Below, one piece after another: positions 18,187 through 27,478 of a stretch of DNA of 64,000 bases. The notes below the pieces were generated by a model, which had not been told where the DNA came from, made no database searches, and worked only from the letters and a program-made list of their open reading frames with translations. Both the position numbers and the translations under genes were made by a program. Numbering within the stretch: position 1 is the stretch's first letter; each line of letters begins with the position of its first letter. The DNA comes from Flagellimonas_B algarum (GTDB taxonomy: Bacteria > Bacteroidota > Bacteroidia > Flavobacteriales > Flavobacteriaceae): the NCBI RefSeq assembly GCF_040513375.1, contig NZ_JBEVTG010000001.1, positions 372,001 through 436,000 on the forward strand, given 5' to 3'.

Positions 18187-18213
18187 AACCTCCCCCACGG
18201 GAGGTTTTTTTTT
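18187..18213 (+). terminator. Rho-independent terminator
   Basis: An 8-bp perfect stem (AACCTCCC/GGGAGGTT) with a CCAC loop is followed by an uninterrupted T-run. It closes the transcript holding the sugar transporter and/or the 42-residue ORF. Confidence 0.9.
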
Positions 18214-18528
18214 GCAGTATTTCAAGCATCCCCATAGCTACATTATGGATCCCCAAACCCATGACCTGGGGTTGGGCGTCACCCAAGTTCAATCCACGTA
18301 TACTTAATTAAATGGGAATCCCCTTTCCTTATCACGAGGGTTAAAAGCAAAATATCGTCCAGTATTTTTTTTTTGGACGGATGCAGCACCAAGGCAAGGC
18401 CAGTTGGTCGGAAATCTTTTTAGCATTGTATCAAAAACAAGGGGATTGGCCGTGGCGCGGGATACCGGACAAATCCGATGTTCCATCAAACCGACCAACT
18501 ACCCATCAATCAAAAAATCCATATTCCA
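18214..18528. other. Intergenic stretch with no recognised feature
   Basis: About 315 nt between the terminator and the alpha/beta hydrolase start. No tRNA, repeat, convincing ORF or clear TAnnTTTG promoter was seen. It must contain the hydrolase promoter. Confidence 0.5.
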
Positions 18529-19587
18529 ATGAAGTCCAACATCCTTTTGATCTGGCTTGCATTGCTTCTTAGTAGCTGCAACCCGGTTTTCGGTCAAGTC
18601 GAACGGCTGGCCCTACAATTTGAATACAATGACGTCACTTATAACGGAAGCGTTGAAATCCCTGCCGGCAAAACGAAGGGATTGATCGTTCTAATTCCGG
18701 GTCACGGGCCCACTGATTTCATAGCCGGTTCCGAGTATGGCGGTTTACGCGATTACTTTACCCAAATCGGGTATGCGGTAGCCTTTTGGGACAAGGCCGG
18801 TTGCGGAAAAAGCGGTGGCACGTACAACCATCAGCAATCCATCGATAGTAGTGCGGAAGAGGCCTTGGCGGCAATGGGAAAAATCAGGAGCATGCGGGTC
18901 AAGGGATCGGATCGCATCGGACTCTGGGGTATCAGTAGGGCAGGTTGGATCTGCCCGGTATTGCTCGCCAAAGACCCTTCACTCGCTTTTTGGATATCGG
19001 TCAGCGGTACCGATCAATTTGAAAATTCCCGATATATGTTGCAAGCCAACCTGAAAATTGAGGGAAGGACCGAACCGGAAGTCGCCCAACTGATGAAGGA
19101 ATGGGACCACTATCAAAAAGTCTTGGTGAACGGAGGGGAGTCGTTGGATGTCTTTTTGGATGCGATTCCGAACCTGATGGAAGACCCCTACTTCAATGCG
19201 GACGGGTTTGCGTTTACCGAAGCATCGTTTAAGGCGGTCCAAGGGTTCTATCAAAACGGGGATACCCAATACCACCCCACGACCCATTTGGCGATCATGG
19301 TCGAGGATTTTGATTCCCTTTTGCGCAAAATCGATCTTCCTGTCTTGGCTATCTGTGGGGAAAAGGATTCCCAAATCGACTGGCGTAGCACCCTGGCATT
19401 GTATCGCCAAACCATCGGCATCAACCCAAAAGCCGATTTAAGCATTAAGACTTTTGCTAACGGAAACCACACTATGCAACAATGCGAAACCGGTGGCATC
19501 AATGAAGACCTTTCAAAGTTCGATTATGCCCAATGCAAAGGGTATTACCAAGCTATGGGCCAATGGTTGGAGGCACTCGTCGAATAG
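18529..19587 (+). CDS. Secreted alpha/beta hydrolase (putative lipoprotein)
   Basis: 352 residues from the ATG at 18529, chosen over an ATG 17 codons upstream because it directly begins a signal sequence ending L-L-S-S-C (Cys17, possible lipid anchor). The alpha/beta hydrolase core shows P-G-H-G (oxyanion region, about residues 57-60), the nucleophile elbow G-I-S-R-A-G with Ser136, and a late G-N-H-T-M His. Such proteins are periplasmic esterases or peptidases; substrate unknown. It stands alone between a terminator and tRNA-Leu, which is on the other strand. Confidence 0.83.
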   Translation: MKSNILLIWLALLLSSCNPVFGQVERLALQFEYNDVTYNGSVEIPAGKTKGLIVLIPGHGPTDFIAGSEYGGLRDYFTQIGYAVAFWDKAGCGKSGGTYNHQQSIDSSAEEALAAMGKIRSMRVKGSDRIGLWGISRAGWICPVLLAKDPSLAFWISVSGTDQFENSRYMLQANLKIEGRTEPEVAQLMKEWDHYQKVLVNGGESLDVFLDAIPNLMEDPYFNADGFAFTEASFKAVQGFYQNGDTQYHPTTHLAIMVEDFDSLLRKIDLPVLAICGEKDSQIDWRSTLALYRQTIGINPKADLSIKTFANGNHTMQQCETGGINEDLSKFDYAQCKGYYQAMGQWLEALVE

Positions 19588-19678
19588 ACGAAAACGGTGA
19601 GTGATGCTTCACTGATGCTGAAACGGAACATCCGTGTCTTGGTTCAATTGCAATCGGGAAGCTGGAGAAGCGTTGGAA

Positions 19679-19713
19679 CAAAAAAGCCTGGCCGTTTGAT
19701 TGACCAGGCTTTT
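19679..19713 (-). terminator. Terminator downstream of tRNA-Leu
   Basis: An AGCCTGG/CCAGGCT stem, read on the minus strand, is followed by six T residues and lies 7 nt after the tRNA 3' end. The plus-strand side also has TTTT, so it may also stop transcription from the hydrolase gene. Confidence 0.8.
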
Positions 19714-19719
19714 CATTTG

Positions 19720-19801
19720 TGCGGGTGAAGGGAGTCGAACCCCCACGCCTTGCGGCACTAGATCCTAAGTCTAGCGTGTCTACCAATTCCACCACACCCG
19801 C
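19720..19801 (-). tRNA. tRNA-Leu(UAG)
   Basis: 82 nt on the minus strand. The acceptor stem is GCGGGTG/CACCCGC with discriminator A. A D-arm with GGTAGACAC and an anticodon stem CTAGA/TCTAG with loop C-T-TAG-G-A give anticodon UAG (CUN leucine codons). A class II variable arm and a T-arm GGTTCGACTCC complete it. No encoded CCA. Confidence 0.95.
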
Positions 19802-19909
19802 GGATTTCGTTGAAATCGGGTTGCAAATATACTTGAATTTTTCAATTGTCACCCGGGCCCGTTCCAAAAACTTCTTTTTAGTACTTTTAGTCTTCCAGTT
19901 TATCACAAC

Positions 19910-21298
19910 ATGCAAGAAATCAACGACTACATCAACGCAAACAAAGATCGGTTCGTCAATGAATTGATCGATTTACTCAAATTACCCTCGATCAGTGCCG
20001 ATACGGCCTATTCGCAAGACGTTATCAACACGGCCGAAGCCGTTAAACGCGCACTTGACGAAGCAGGCTGTGAGCATACCGAAATCTGTGAGACCAAAGG
20101 ATATCCCGTGGTATACGGCGACAAAATCATCGATCCGGCATTACCGACCATTCTGGTCTATGGCCACTATGACGTGCAACCTCCCGATCCGATGGACCTT
20201 TGGGAATCACCGCCATTCGAACCGGTTATCAAAAAGACCGAATTGCACCCTGATGGGGCCATTTTCGCAAGAGGGGCCTGTGATGACAAAGGGCAAATGT
20301 ACATGCACGTCAAGGCCGTCGAATACATGATCAAAAACGATCACCTTCCCTGCAACGTGAAATTCATGATCGAAGGGGAAGAAGAAGTTGGCAGTGATAG
20401 CCTTGCCGATTTTTTGGAGGACCATAAGGAGAAGTTGGCCAATGATATCATCTTGATTTCCGATACCGGGATGATCGCCAACGACATCCCGTCCATTACT
20501 ACCGGACTTCGCGGACTAAGTTATGTGGAAGTCGAGGTTACGGGGCCCAATCGTGACCTGCACTCCGGAATCTATGGGGGTGCGGTACCGAACCCGATCA
20601 ACATCCTTTCGAAAATGATCGCCTCCCTCCATGATGAAAACAACCACATCACTATACCCGGATTTTATGACAAGGTCGAAGAACTGACCGATGCAGACCG
20701 GGCCCATATGGCTGAAGCTCCCTTCAACTTAGAAAATTACAAGGCGGCTTTGGATATCGGCGATGTCTATGGTGAAGCGGGGTACTCGACCGCAGAGCGC
20801 TATTCGATACGTCCGACACTCGATGTGAACGGTATTTGGGGCGGGTATACGGGCGAAGGGGCCAAAACGGTCATCGCCAGTAAAGCCTATGCCAAGATTT
20901 CGATGCGCTTGGTACCGGATCAGGATCCCGATGAGATCACCAAGCTGTTCGCCGACCATTTCGAAGCCATTGCCCCAGCCGGGGTCAAAGTCAAGGTGAC
21001 CCCGCACCATGGTGGTTTGCCGTATGTAACGCCGACCACCAGCGTGGGATATAAAGCGGCCGCCATGGCTTACGAAAAAACCTTCGGAAAAGTCCCGGTT
21101 CCTGAACGAACAGGAGGTAGTATCCCGATCGTTGCCCTTTTTGAGCAGGTCTTGAACAGCAAAACGATATTAATGGGCTTCGGCCTTGATAGCGATGCCA
21201 TTCACTCGCCGAACGAACATTTCGGGGTATGGAACTTCTTGAAAGGGATCGAGACCATTCCGTATTTCTACCAGTATTATACGGAACTGAACCGCTAA
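19910..21298 (+). CDS. M20 family metallo-dipeptidase
   Basis: 462 residues, matching the M20 dipeptidase (carnosinase-like) group. Two-zinc site motifs are visible: Y-G-H-Y-D-V-Q (about residues 81-87), G-A-C-D-D-K-G-Q (about 122-129) and the catalytic E-G-E-E-E-V-G-S (about 155-162). A dimerisation domain follows with the L-H-S-G-x-Y-G-G signature. It cleaves dipeptides in the cytosol. It is a single gene; the next gene downstream is the blaI-like repressor after a 90-nt operator region. Confidence 0.92.
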   Translation: MQEINDYINANKDRFVNELIDLLKLPSISADTAYSQDVINTAEAVKRALDEAGCEHTEICETKGYPVVYGDKIIDPALPTILVYGHYDVQPPDPMDLWESPPFEPVIKKTELHPDGAIFARGACDDKGQMYMHVKAVEYMIKNDHLPCNVKFMIEGEEEVGSDSLADFLEDHKEKLANDIILISDTGMIANDIPSITTGLRGLSYVEVEVTGPNRDLHSGIYGGAVPNPINILSKMIASLHDENNHITIPGFYDKVEELTDADRAHMAEAPFNLENYKAALDIGDVYGEAGYSTAERYSIRPTLDVNGIWGGYTGEGAKTVIASKAYAKISMRLVPDQDPDEITKLFADHFEAIAPAGVKVKVTPHHGGLPYVTPTTSVGYKAAAMAYEKTFGKVPVPERTGGSIPIVALFEQVLNSKTILMGFGLDSDAIHSPNEHFGVWNFLKGIETIPYFYQYYTELNR

Positions 21299-21321
21299 AA
21301 CCGTTTTTTCAAAAAATTTTC

Positions 21322-21385
21322 ACTCTACACTTGTAGAGTTTAAATATTTATTCTATGTTTGTAGAGTTAATTCTAGAAATGTAGA
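21322..21385 (+). promoter_or_regulatory. BlaI-type operator array and promoter
   Basis: Three 14-bp dyads of the form TCTAnn-nn-TGTAGA, centred at about 21330, 21358 and 21378. The first is extended to a perfect 18-bp palindrome (ACTCTACA-CT-TGTAGAGT). A Bacteroidota promoter is embedded: TTG at 21331-21333 inside the first dyad and a full-match -7 box TATGTTTG at 21354-21361 inside the second, spacing 20 nt. The third dyad ends 2 nt before the repressor ATG. Repressor bound here should block its own operon. Confidence 0.8.
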
Positions 21386-21387
21386 AT

Positions 21388-21753
21388 ATGCAGTTGTCAA
21401 AATCAGAAGAAGAGTTGATGAATTTTTTATGGAGGCAGAAAAAAGCCTTTATGAAAGATCTATTGGAAGCTTATGACGACCCTAAACCGGCCACTACCAC
21501 CGTTGCTACCCTGTTGAAACGGATGGCCGACAAAGGATTCGTCGCTTATACGAGCTACGGCCGTTCGCGGCAGTATTACCCGCTGGTCAAAAAGAAAGAC
21601 TATTTCGCCAAGCACGTGAACGGGCTTATCAAGAACTTCTTTAACGACAGTGCCAGTCAGTTCGCATCGTTTTTCACCAAGGAAACCGACTTGAGCAAAG
21701 CTGAGCTGGAAGAGCTGAAACAACTGATCGACGAACAAATCAAAAACAAATAA
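21388..21753 (+). CDS. BlaI/MecI/CopY-family transcriptional repressor
   Basis: 121 residues. An N-terminal winged-helix DNA-binding domain (about residues 1-72) with the family pattern around T-T-V-A-T-L-L-K-R-M is followed by a C-terminal dimerisation helix region. In this family the repressor is inactivated when its membrane partner senses a signal. The partner M56 gene starts 1 nt after this stop. The Asn-Phe cleavage bond of staphylococcal BlaI is not evident just before T-K-E-T-D-L-S, where Phe-Phe stands instead (alignment from memory). No beta-lactamase gene is nearby, so the regulated function is unknown. Confidence 0.92.
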   Translation: MQLSKSEEELMNFLWRQKKAFMKDLLEAYDDPKPATTTVATLLKRMADKGFVAYTSYGRSRQYYPLVKKKDYFAKHVNGLIKNFFNDSASQFASFFTKETDLSKAELEELKQLIDEQIKNK

Positions 21754-21754
21754 G

Positions 21755-23863
21755 ATGTTGGAGTACTTGCTGAAATCATCGGCCTGTATGGCCGCCTTTT
21801 TGATCTTTTACCAGTTCTTATTGGAAAAGGAAAACCTACATCATTTCAAACGCTTTTTCCTGCTTGGGGCTTTGGTGGCCTCTTTGACCATCCCTGCCAT
21901 CGTGTTCACCGAATATGTCGAAGTGACGCCTACCGAAACGACCGTCTCAGAGACGGCACCGATACTTGAACCCGAGGTTTCGCAAGTCGGTGAGGTCGCC
22001 ACTGATATGGATGTAATCGATTGGCCTCTTTTGCTGGGCACCTTATACGCTTTGGGATTGGTGGTCTTCGGTTTCCGGTTCGTCAAACACCTTTGGCAGA
22101 TCCTTTCCCGGATACGAAACAACCCGAAAGCGAGACAGCATGCCATCATCAGGGTGCTTTTGCGTGAACAATTACCGCCCCACACCTTTTTCAAGTATAT
22201 CTTTTTGAACCAGAAAGCCGTTGAAAAAAAGGAGATTCCCAAAGCGGTCATCATCCATGAAGAAACACACGCCAAACAGTTGCATAGTATCGACGTGTTG
22301 TTCATAGAAATCATACACTTGCTCTTTTGGTTCAACCCCTTGTTCTATCTCTTCAAAAAGAACATCAAACTCAACCATGAGTTCTTGGCCGACAATGCCG
22401 TGCTCAATCAGCGCATACCGACCAAAACCTATCAAAATACCTTGCTTTCCTTTTTATCGGAAACCAGCGAAAAAAAATATCAGTCAATTACAATGGCGAA
22501 CGCCATTACTTATTCATCAATCAAAAAACGTTTAACAGTCATGAGAAAACAGACCTCTAAAAAATCGATGTACTTAAGGTGCCTGCTTGCGGTACCCTTT
22601 GTTTTGGCCCTACTTTACGGGTTCAGTGGTTCCAAAATCGAAACCCGGGTGACCTCCGATCCCGAACCGACATCAAGCCTTTCCGAAATGGATCGGACCC
22701 TCTTACCGACAGTTGGGGAACGGACCATGGAATTTGCAGGATTGATCTTGGATACGGAGACTTTCGAACCCTTGGAAAATGCCGGTATTTACGATCAAAC
22801 CGGCGCCCTATTGGGTACCACGGATGCCCATGGGTATTTCAAGGCCGATATGCCTATTGCGAAAGAAGGGGATATCCGGTTCGAATTCGAGATAAGAAAG
22901 GAAGATTACCGATCCCTGGTACAACGTGAACACTGGGGTCCACTGCCGGGTACGTTACAGTCAACCTACTATTTCGGACTACGAAAAACGCAGTCGGAGC
23001 AAGCCCAGTTCAGCCATTTGCTCTCGACCAATCGCAACTTGGATTATGCCCTGCTCCTTGAAAGTTTTCAGCCGCTTAAGACCCGATTGGAATCGAACAG
23101 ACGCCTAGAAGCGGCCAAAAAAGGCAATCTAGCCGTTTTTATTGAAATCGATGGCAGCCCTTACCTCGTGAACGAAGATGGGGCCCTCAAACTCAATAGC
23201 AGGGAGGATCTCGTTTCAATCAATGGTGCCATAACGATACCGGCCTTTAAAATCAATGGGCTACTGCAACGCCATGAAGTCACTGGAATGACCCCCGTAA
23301 CCGGGCAAGCGGCTCGCTTCGAAGTTAAGACCAATGCCAAAGTGTTCAAAAAGCCGACCCAAGAAGGGGCTACCCGCGAACAAATGAAAACGTACAACGC
23401 CTTAGCCAAAAAATACAACAGCATGTCGCGCGACCATATGCGCATTTCGATGCAAGAGGTCAAAATGATGACTTCGATCTACGGGTTGATGACCGATAAG
23501 CAAAAGGCCGACGCGGAACCTTTTCCGGATTTACCCGAACCACCACCACCGCCACCGCCGACTCCCAATACCGGAACGGACTTGGATCCCCCTCCACCGC
23601 CGCCTACAAGCACCAAAGCCCCGGCTGACGGAAAAAGGGTACCTCCACCTCCACCACCACCTGCCCCCTTGGCCCCATTAGATCACATCGTGGCCATGGC
23701 TAAAAAAGGCGCTTCCTTTTACTACGGGGGAAAGGAAATCTCATCGGATCAGGCCATTGAGCTGCTTAAAAAGAACAAGAATTTGAATGTAGAAACGACG
23801 GGGGCCAGTTCGAAACGGCCGGTGGTCAAAATCACTAGCGAACCAATCCGGGTCAAATCATAG
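21755..23863 (+). CDS. BlaR1-like M56 family metallopeptidase with proline-rich C-terminus
   Basis: 702 residues. Three to four membrane helices in the first 300 residues surround an M56 protease domain with the zinc motif H-E-E-T-H (168-172). A helix near 290 leads to an extracytoplasmic part holding a carboxypeptidase-regulatory-like beta domain (about 325-400), three poly-Pro tracts (about 594-635) and a small end domain with Y-Y-G-G-K-E-I-S. There is no penicillin-binding domain as in classical BlaR1, so the signal is different and unknown. It is translationally coupled to the BlaI-type repressor. Confidence 0.88.
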   Translation: MLEYLLKSSACMAAFLIFYQFLLEKENLHHFKRFFLLGALVASLTIPAIVFTEYVEVTPTETTVSETAPILEPEVSQVGEVATDMDVIDWPLLLGTLYALGLVVFGFRFVKHLWQILSRIRNNPKARQHAIIRVLLREQLPPHTFFKYIFLNQKAVEKKEIPKAVIIHEETHAKQLHSIDVLFIEIIHLLFWFNPLFYLFKKNIKLNHEFLADNAVLNQRIPTKTYQNTLLSFLSETSEKKYQSITMANAITYSSIKKRLTVMRKQTSKKSMYLRCLLAVPFVLALLYGFSGSKIETRVTSDPEPTSSLSEMDRTLLPTVGERTMEFAGLILDTETFEPLENAGIYDQTGALLGTTDAHGYFKADMPIAKEGDIRFEFEIRKEDYRSLVQREHWGPLPGTLQSTYYFGLRKTQSEQAQFSHLLSTNRNLDYALLLESFQPLKTRLESNRRLEAAKKGNLAVFIEIDGSPYLVNEDGALKLNSREDLVSINGAITIPAFKINGLLQRHEVTGMTPVTGQAARFEVKTNAKVFKKPTQEGATREQMKTYNALAKKYNSMSRDHMRISMQEVKMMTSIYGLMTDKQKADAEPFPDLPEPPPPPPPTPNTGTDLDPPPPPPTSTKAPADGKRVPPPPPPPAPLAPLDHIVAMAKKGASFYYGGKEISSDQAIELLKKNKNLNVETTGASSKRPVVKITSEPIRVKS

Positions 23864-23893
23864 GTTGCTCCCTAGTCCCCTTAAAAAACCAAT

Positions 23894-23919
23894 AAAGCCT
23901 TCATTTTGAAGGCTTTTTT
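23894..23919 (+). terminator. Rho-independent terminator of the blaI-M56 operon
   Basis: A 9-bp stem AAAGCCTTC/GAAGGCTTT with loop ATTTT is followed by a T-run, 30 nt past the M56 stop. Confidence 0.9.
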
Positions 23920-24065
23920 GTAACAAATCCCAAAATACCGCGTTCTAATAGCGTTATCCTATCATCATCCCACGTATTGCTTAAGGCCAACACCAACCTT
24001 CCATGGCCTTTCCAATACCGATAGGCACGCATTGAATCAAAATCAAATCCTAAACGAACACTATT

Positions 24066-25166
24066 ATGTTGCAACGCTTTTTTATTTTTTGTTCCGGGGC
24101 CGACACCCAGATTCTTGAATCCTGTTCCAACGGCGAACGAAATAAGTATGCCGGTATCGGGGCCACCGTATTCTTTACCGCGGTCATGGCCTTTATTGCA
24201 AGCGGGTATGCCCTGTACACCGTTTTCGACAATGTCTATACCGCAATTTTCTTCGGTTTTATATGGGGATTACTGATCTTTAATTTGGACCGGTATATCG
24301 TCTCGACCATCAAGAAAAAGGATTCGTTCAAAAGTGAACTCCTGCAGGCCGCCCCGCGTATCGTACTGGCGATCATCATTGCCATTGTCATTTCGAAACC
24401 ATTGGAGATGAAGATATTCGAGAAGGAAATCAATCAAGTCCTATTGGAAGAAAAAAACGCGATGACCTTGGCCAATCAGAACCAATTGGCCCTGCAATAC
24501 ACCCCCAAAGTGGATGCCTTGAATGAGGAAATCGCTGGTCTCAAACGGGAGATCATCAGAAAGGAGGCCGAGACCAATGCCCTGTACGATGTGTACATCT
24601 CCGAAGCGGAAGGTACCGCTGGTACCGGGCTTTTGGGAAAAGGACCTGTCTATGCCGAAAAACGCGAAAAACACGATGCCTATTTGGCCGAATTACAATC
24701 ACTGAAACAAACCAACGGGGACAAAATCGCCGCCAAGGAGGCGGAGATCGCCGCGCTCAACGCCGATTACGAAGCCGCAGTCAATGCCTCGCAACCGGTC
24801 ATTGATGGCTTTGACGGACTCATGGCCCGAATCAATGCATTGGGGAAATTACCATGGTTTCCTTCGTTCTTTATCTTTTTGTTGTTCCTTGCTATCGAAA
24901 CGGCACCGATCATCGCCAAACTCTTAGCCCCGAAAGGGGAATACGACTACCGCTTAGAAGAGGGCGAAAGTGTGGTTGCCACATGGGTTACTCAGAAAGT
25001 GGAACAACGTAAATTATTGCTATCGACCGATGCGGCCATCAACGAAGACATCTATGCCGATATCAAATCGGAAGAGGCCTTGTACCGGTATAAGAAGGAA
25101 AAAGCCGAAGAACTTTTACGGCTACAGGCAGACGCATTCCACGATGTTCAGGTCAAAGGGCTTTAG
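24066..25166 (+). CDS. DUF4407 domain membrane protein
   Basis: 366 residues. Three membrane helices lie at about 29-52, 58-75 and 97-113, a charged coiled-coil region at about 130-235, a fourth helix near 262-282, and a helical charged C-terminus. The N-L-D-R-Y motif after helix 2 is typical of DUF4407 proteins. Their function is not established. The topology (helices flanking an extracytoplasmic coiled coil) suggests a structural or sensing role, which is inference. The stop codon overlaps that of rfbD on the opposite strand. Confidence 0.85.
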   Translation: MLQRFFIFCSGADTQILESCSNGERNKYAGIGATVFFTAVMAFIASGYALYTVFDNVYTAIFFGFIWGLLIFNLDRYIVSTIKKKDSFKSELLQAAPRIVLAIIIAIVISKPLEMKIFEKEINQVLLEEKNAMTLANQNQLALQYTPKVDALNEEIAGLKREIIRKEAETNALYDVYISEAEGTAGTGLLGKGPVYAEKREKHDAYLAELQSLKQTNGDKIAAKEAEIAALNADYEAAVNASQPVIDGFDGLMARINALGKLPWFPSFFIFLLFLAIETAPIIAKLLAPKGEYDYRLEEGESVVATWVTQKVEQRKLLLSTDAAINEDIYADIKSEEALYRYKKEKAEELLRLQADAFHDVQVKGL

Positions 25167-26029
25167 ACCTGTAGTTTGGCATGTGCCTTTAAAGCCACGG
25201 CCAGACTATCTCGCCAATGCGGGATGTACAGATTGAAGGTGTTCTTGATTTTTTCCTTATCCAGAACACTGAACTTGGGACGTTCGGCTGGCGTTGGAAA
25301 TGCCTCGGATCGTATAGGCTTCAAATCGACCTCGATGCCTTGACCATCAAAAATGGCTTTGGCGAAATCATACCAGCTGGCCACCCCTTCGTTACTGTAG
25401 TTGTAGACCCCATAGTCGATGCTATGCGCCTTGATAATGTACAGTAAAACGTTGGCTAGGTCATGGGCATAAGTCGGCGTGCCCACCTGATCATAGACCA
25501 CGGAGAGCTCATCGCGTTCTTGGCCCAATCGGATCATGGTCTTCATGAAATTGTGTCCGTGTTCGGAATACAACCAAGATGTTCGAATGATGAAATGTTC
25601 TTCAAGGTTATTGATGATGGCTCGTTCGCCTTTATACTTCGTATCGCCATAAAAACCAATGGGCCTCGCGATATCTTCTTCTTTATACGGGACGTTCAAG
25701 TAACCGTCGAAAACGAAATCGGTAGAAATATGGATCAATACCGTGCTGGTCTCGTTACAGTTCATGGCCAGGTTACGTGCCCCGGTCACATTGACTTTTT
25801 GGGCAAGTTCCGTATCACTTTCGGCTTGATCGACACCGGTAAAGGCAGCACAATTGATGCAATACGCGTAATGCTTGGCCGTCAGGGCCTCATGTACCGC
25901 ATCGAAATCGGTGATGTCGAGATCGGAAGATGACATAAAGACGAAATTCAACCCCTTATCGGCATCGGCCGCCAAGGTTTTGATCGTGCTTCCTAATTGG
26001 CCCGAAGACCCCGTAACAAGAATATTCAT
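25163..26029 (-). CDS. rfbD: dTDP-4-dehydrorhamnose reductase
   Basis: 288 residues, the usual length. The NADP-binding G-S-S-G-Q-L-G-S is at residues 7-14. The catalytic Tyr-Lys pair lies in Y-G-D-T-K-Y-K-G-E near 129-137, with the D-F-V-F-D-G motif before it. It performs the last step of dTDP-L-rhamnose synthesis. It is the last gene of rfbBACD, 9 nt after rfbC. Its stop overlaps the convergent DUF4407 stop by 4 nt. Confidence 0.94.
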   Translation of the reverse strand: MNILVTGSSGQLGSTIKTLAADADKGLNFVFMSSSDLDITDFDAVHEALTAKHYAYCINCAAFTGVDQAESDTELAQKVNVTGARNLAMNCNETSTVLIHISTDFVFDGYLNVPYKEEDIARPIGFYGDTKYKGERAIINNLEEHFIIRTSWLYSEHGHNFMKTMIRLGQERDELSVVYDQVGTPTYAHDLANVLLYIIKAHSIDYGVYNYSNEGVASWYDFAKAIFDGQGIEVDLKPIRSEAFPTPAERPKFSVLDKEKIKNTFNLYIPHWRDSLAVALKAHAKLQV

Positions 26030-26038
26030 AGCTGGTAT

Positions 26039-26590
26039 TTAAAAATTAGGAACGGCCTCCGCAAAGGTAGGCAGCACCTTATCCTTTGCCGAAATGATCA
26101 GTTCTTTGTCTTCCAAGATCCAATCAATGCCGAACGCCGGATCGTTATATATAATGCCCCCTTCCGCCATTTTATTATAGAAGTTGTCGCATTTATAGAA
26201 AAAAATGGCACTCTCACTCAAAGTCACGAAGCCATGTGCACAACCTCGTGGCACGAACATCTGATTTTTATTCTCTGATGAAAGGCGCGTACTTACTACG
26301 GCACCGTAACTTTTAGAATTTGGACGAACATCTATGGCCACATCCAATACTTCACCTTCAAGAACCCTGACCAATTTTGCTTGTGCGTGTTTCCCATGTT
26401 GGTAATGCAATCCCCGCAGTACTCCTCTTGATGATTTTGATTGGTTATCTTGAACGAAAAAGGGTTGCATACCCGTTTCTTTCTCAAACTGCTTTTGGTT
26501 GTAGCTTTCAAAAAAATAGCCTCGTTCGTCCTCAAAAACCGTGGGTTCCAAAATAAAACAACCTTGTATGTCGGTTTCCCTTATTTTCAT
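26039..26590 (-). CDS. rfbC: dTDP-4-dehydrorhamnose 3,5-epimerase
   Basis: 183 residues, a cupin-fold epimerase. The F-x-E-S-Y-N segment, R-G-L-H-Y-Q-H near residues 58-64 with the catalytic His, and F-V-P-R-G-C-A-H-G-F near 112-121 are the family signature. It epimerises the keto-sugar before RfbD reduces it. It follows rfbA by 2 nt and precedes rfbD by 9 nt, so it is firmly in one operon. Confidence 0.95.
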   Translation of the reverse strand: MKIRETDIQGCFILEPTVFEDERGYFFESYNQKQFEKETGMQPFFVQDNQSKSSRGVLRGLHYQHGKHAQAKLVRVLEGEVLDVAIDVRPNSKSYGAVVSTRLSSENKNQMFVPRGCAHGFVTLSESAIFFYKCDNFYNKMAEGGIIYNDPAFGIDWILEDKELIISAKDKVLPTFAEAVPNF

Positions 26591-26592
26591 AT

Positions 26593-27450
26593 TTACAATA
26601 CTTCAAGCAATCGCTTACTATACCCACTTTTAATAAAAGGTTCCGTGAGTTTCTTGAATTGGTTTTTCGTGATATACCCCATTTTATATGCCGATGATTC
26701 AATCGCCCCGATCTTGAGTCCCTGTCGTTCCTCAATGACCTGAACGAATTGCGCGGCCTGCATCAATGAGGCGAAAGTACCTGTATCCAACCAGGCCGTT
26801 CCTCGGTCCATGATACTGACTTTTAGCTTACCTCGTCTAAGGTATTCCCGATTGATATCGGTAATTTCAAGTTCGCCACGGGCACTGGGTTCAATATTCC
26901 TAGCTATATCGACGACTTCATTGTCGTAAAAATAAATACCAGGAACGGCGAAATTGGATTTCGGGTTTCGAGGCTTTTCCTCAATTGAAATCGCCTGGCC
27001 CTTTTCATCGAACTCAACTACCCCATAACGCTCGGGATCATGCACATGATAGGCATAGATAATTCCCCCGTCGGGGTCGTTGTTCGATTGCAATAGGTTC
27101 TCCAATCCGGTTCCATAGAAAATATTATCCCCCAAAATCAAAGCGACCTTATCCTTTCCGATAAAATCGGCACCGATGATAAACGCCTCTGCCAAGCCAT
27201 TAGGTTCAGCTTGAACCGCATACTCAAAGCGACAACCGTATTTTCTACCGTCGCCCAATAACTTTTGAAAGAGTGGAAGATCATGTGGGGTAGAGATTAT
27301 CAATATTTCCCAAATACCCGATTCCAACAACGTTGACAAGGGGTAATAAATCATCGGTTTGTCATAAACCGGCATCAATTGCTTGCTTACCGCCAAAGTC
27401 AACGGATGTAAACGCGTGCCGGAACCACCGGCCAATATTATTCCTTTCAT
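26593..27450 (-). CDS. rfbA: Glucose-1-phosphate thymidylyltransferase
   Basis: 285 residues. The nucleotide-binding G-G-S-G-T-R-L-H-P-L-T is at residues 8-18 and L-G-D-N-I-F-Y-G near residues 107-114; E-K-P and W-L-D-T-G are also present. It makes dTDP-glucose from glucose-1-phosphate and dTTP, the entry step of the rhamnose pathway. It starts 28 nt after the rfbB stop. Confidence 0.95.
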   Translation of the reverse strand: MKGIILAGGSGTRLHPLTLAVSKQLMPVYDKPMIYYPLSTLLESGIWEILIISTPHDLPLFQKLLGDGRKYGCRFEYAVQAEPNGLAEAFIIGADFIGKDKVALILGDNIFYGTGLENLLQSNNDPDGGIIYAYHVHDPERYGVVEFDEKGQAISIEEKPRNPKSNFAVPGIYFYDNEVVDIARNIEPSARGELEITDINREYLRRGKLKVSIMDRGTAWLDTGTFASLMQAAQFVQVIEERQGLKIGAIESSAYKMGYITKNQFKKLTEPFIKSGYSKRLLEVL

Positions 27451-27478
27451 ATTTTTCTTGAAGTAATTCTTTTAAGCC

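Noticed and set aside
19903..19910. TCACAACA, part of the shared 10-bp box, on the plus strand
   Set aside because: It lies across the start codon of the M20 peptidase, with no -7 element at the fixed 28-nt distance.
22250..22400. Possible penicillin-binding domain in the BlaR1-like protein
   Set aside because: Only the M56 zinc motif is visible; no S-x-x-K or K-T-G pattern at usual spacing was found in the extracytoplasmic part.
23535..23670. CCACCG-rich repeats that could look like a tandem repeat array
   Set aside because: They encode the poly-Pro tracts of the M56 protein and are codon repeats, not a separate element.
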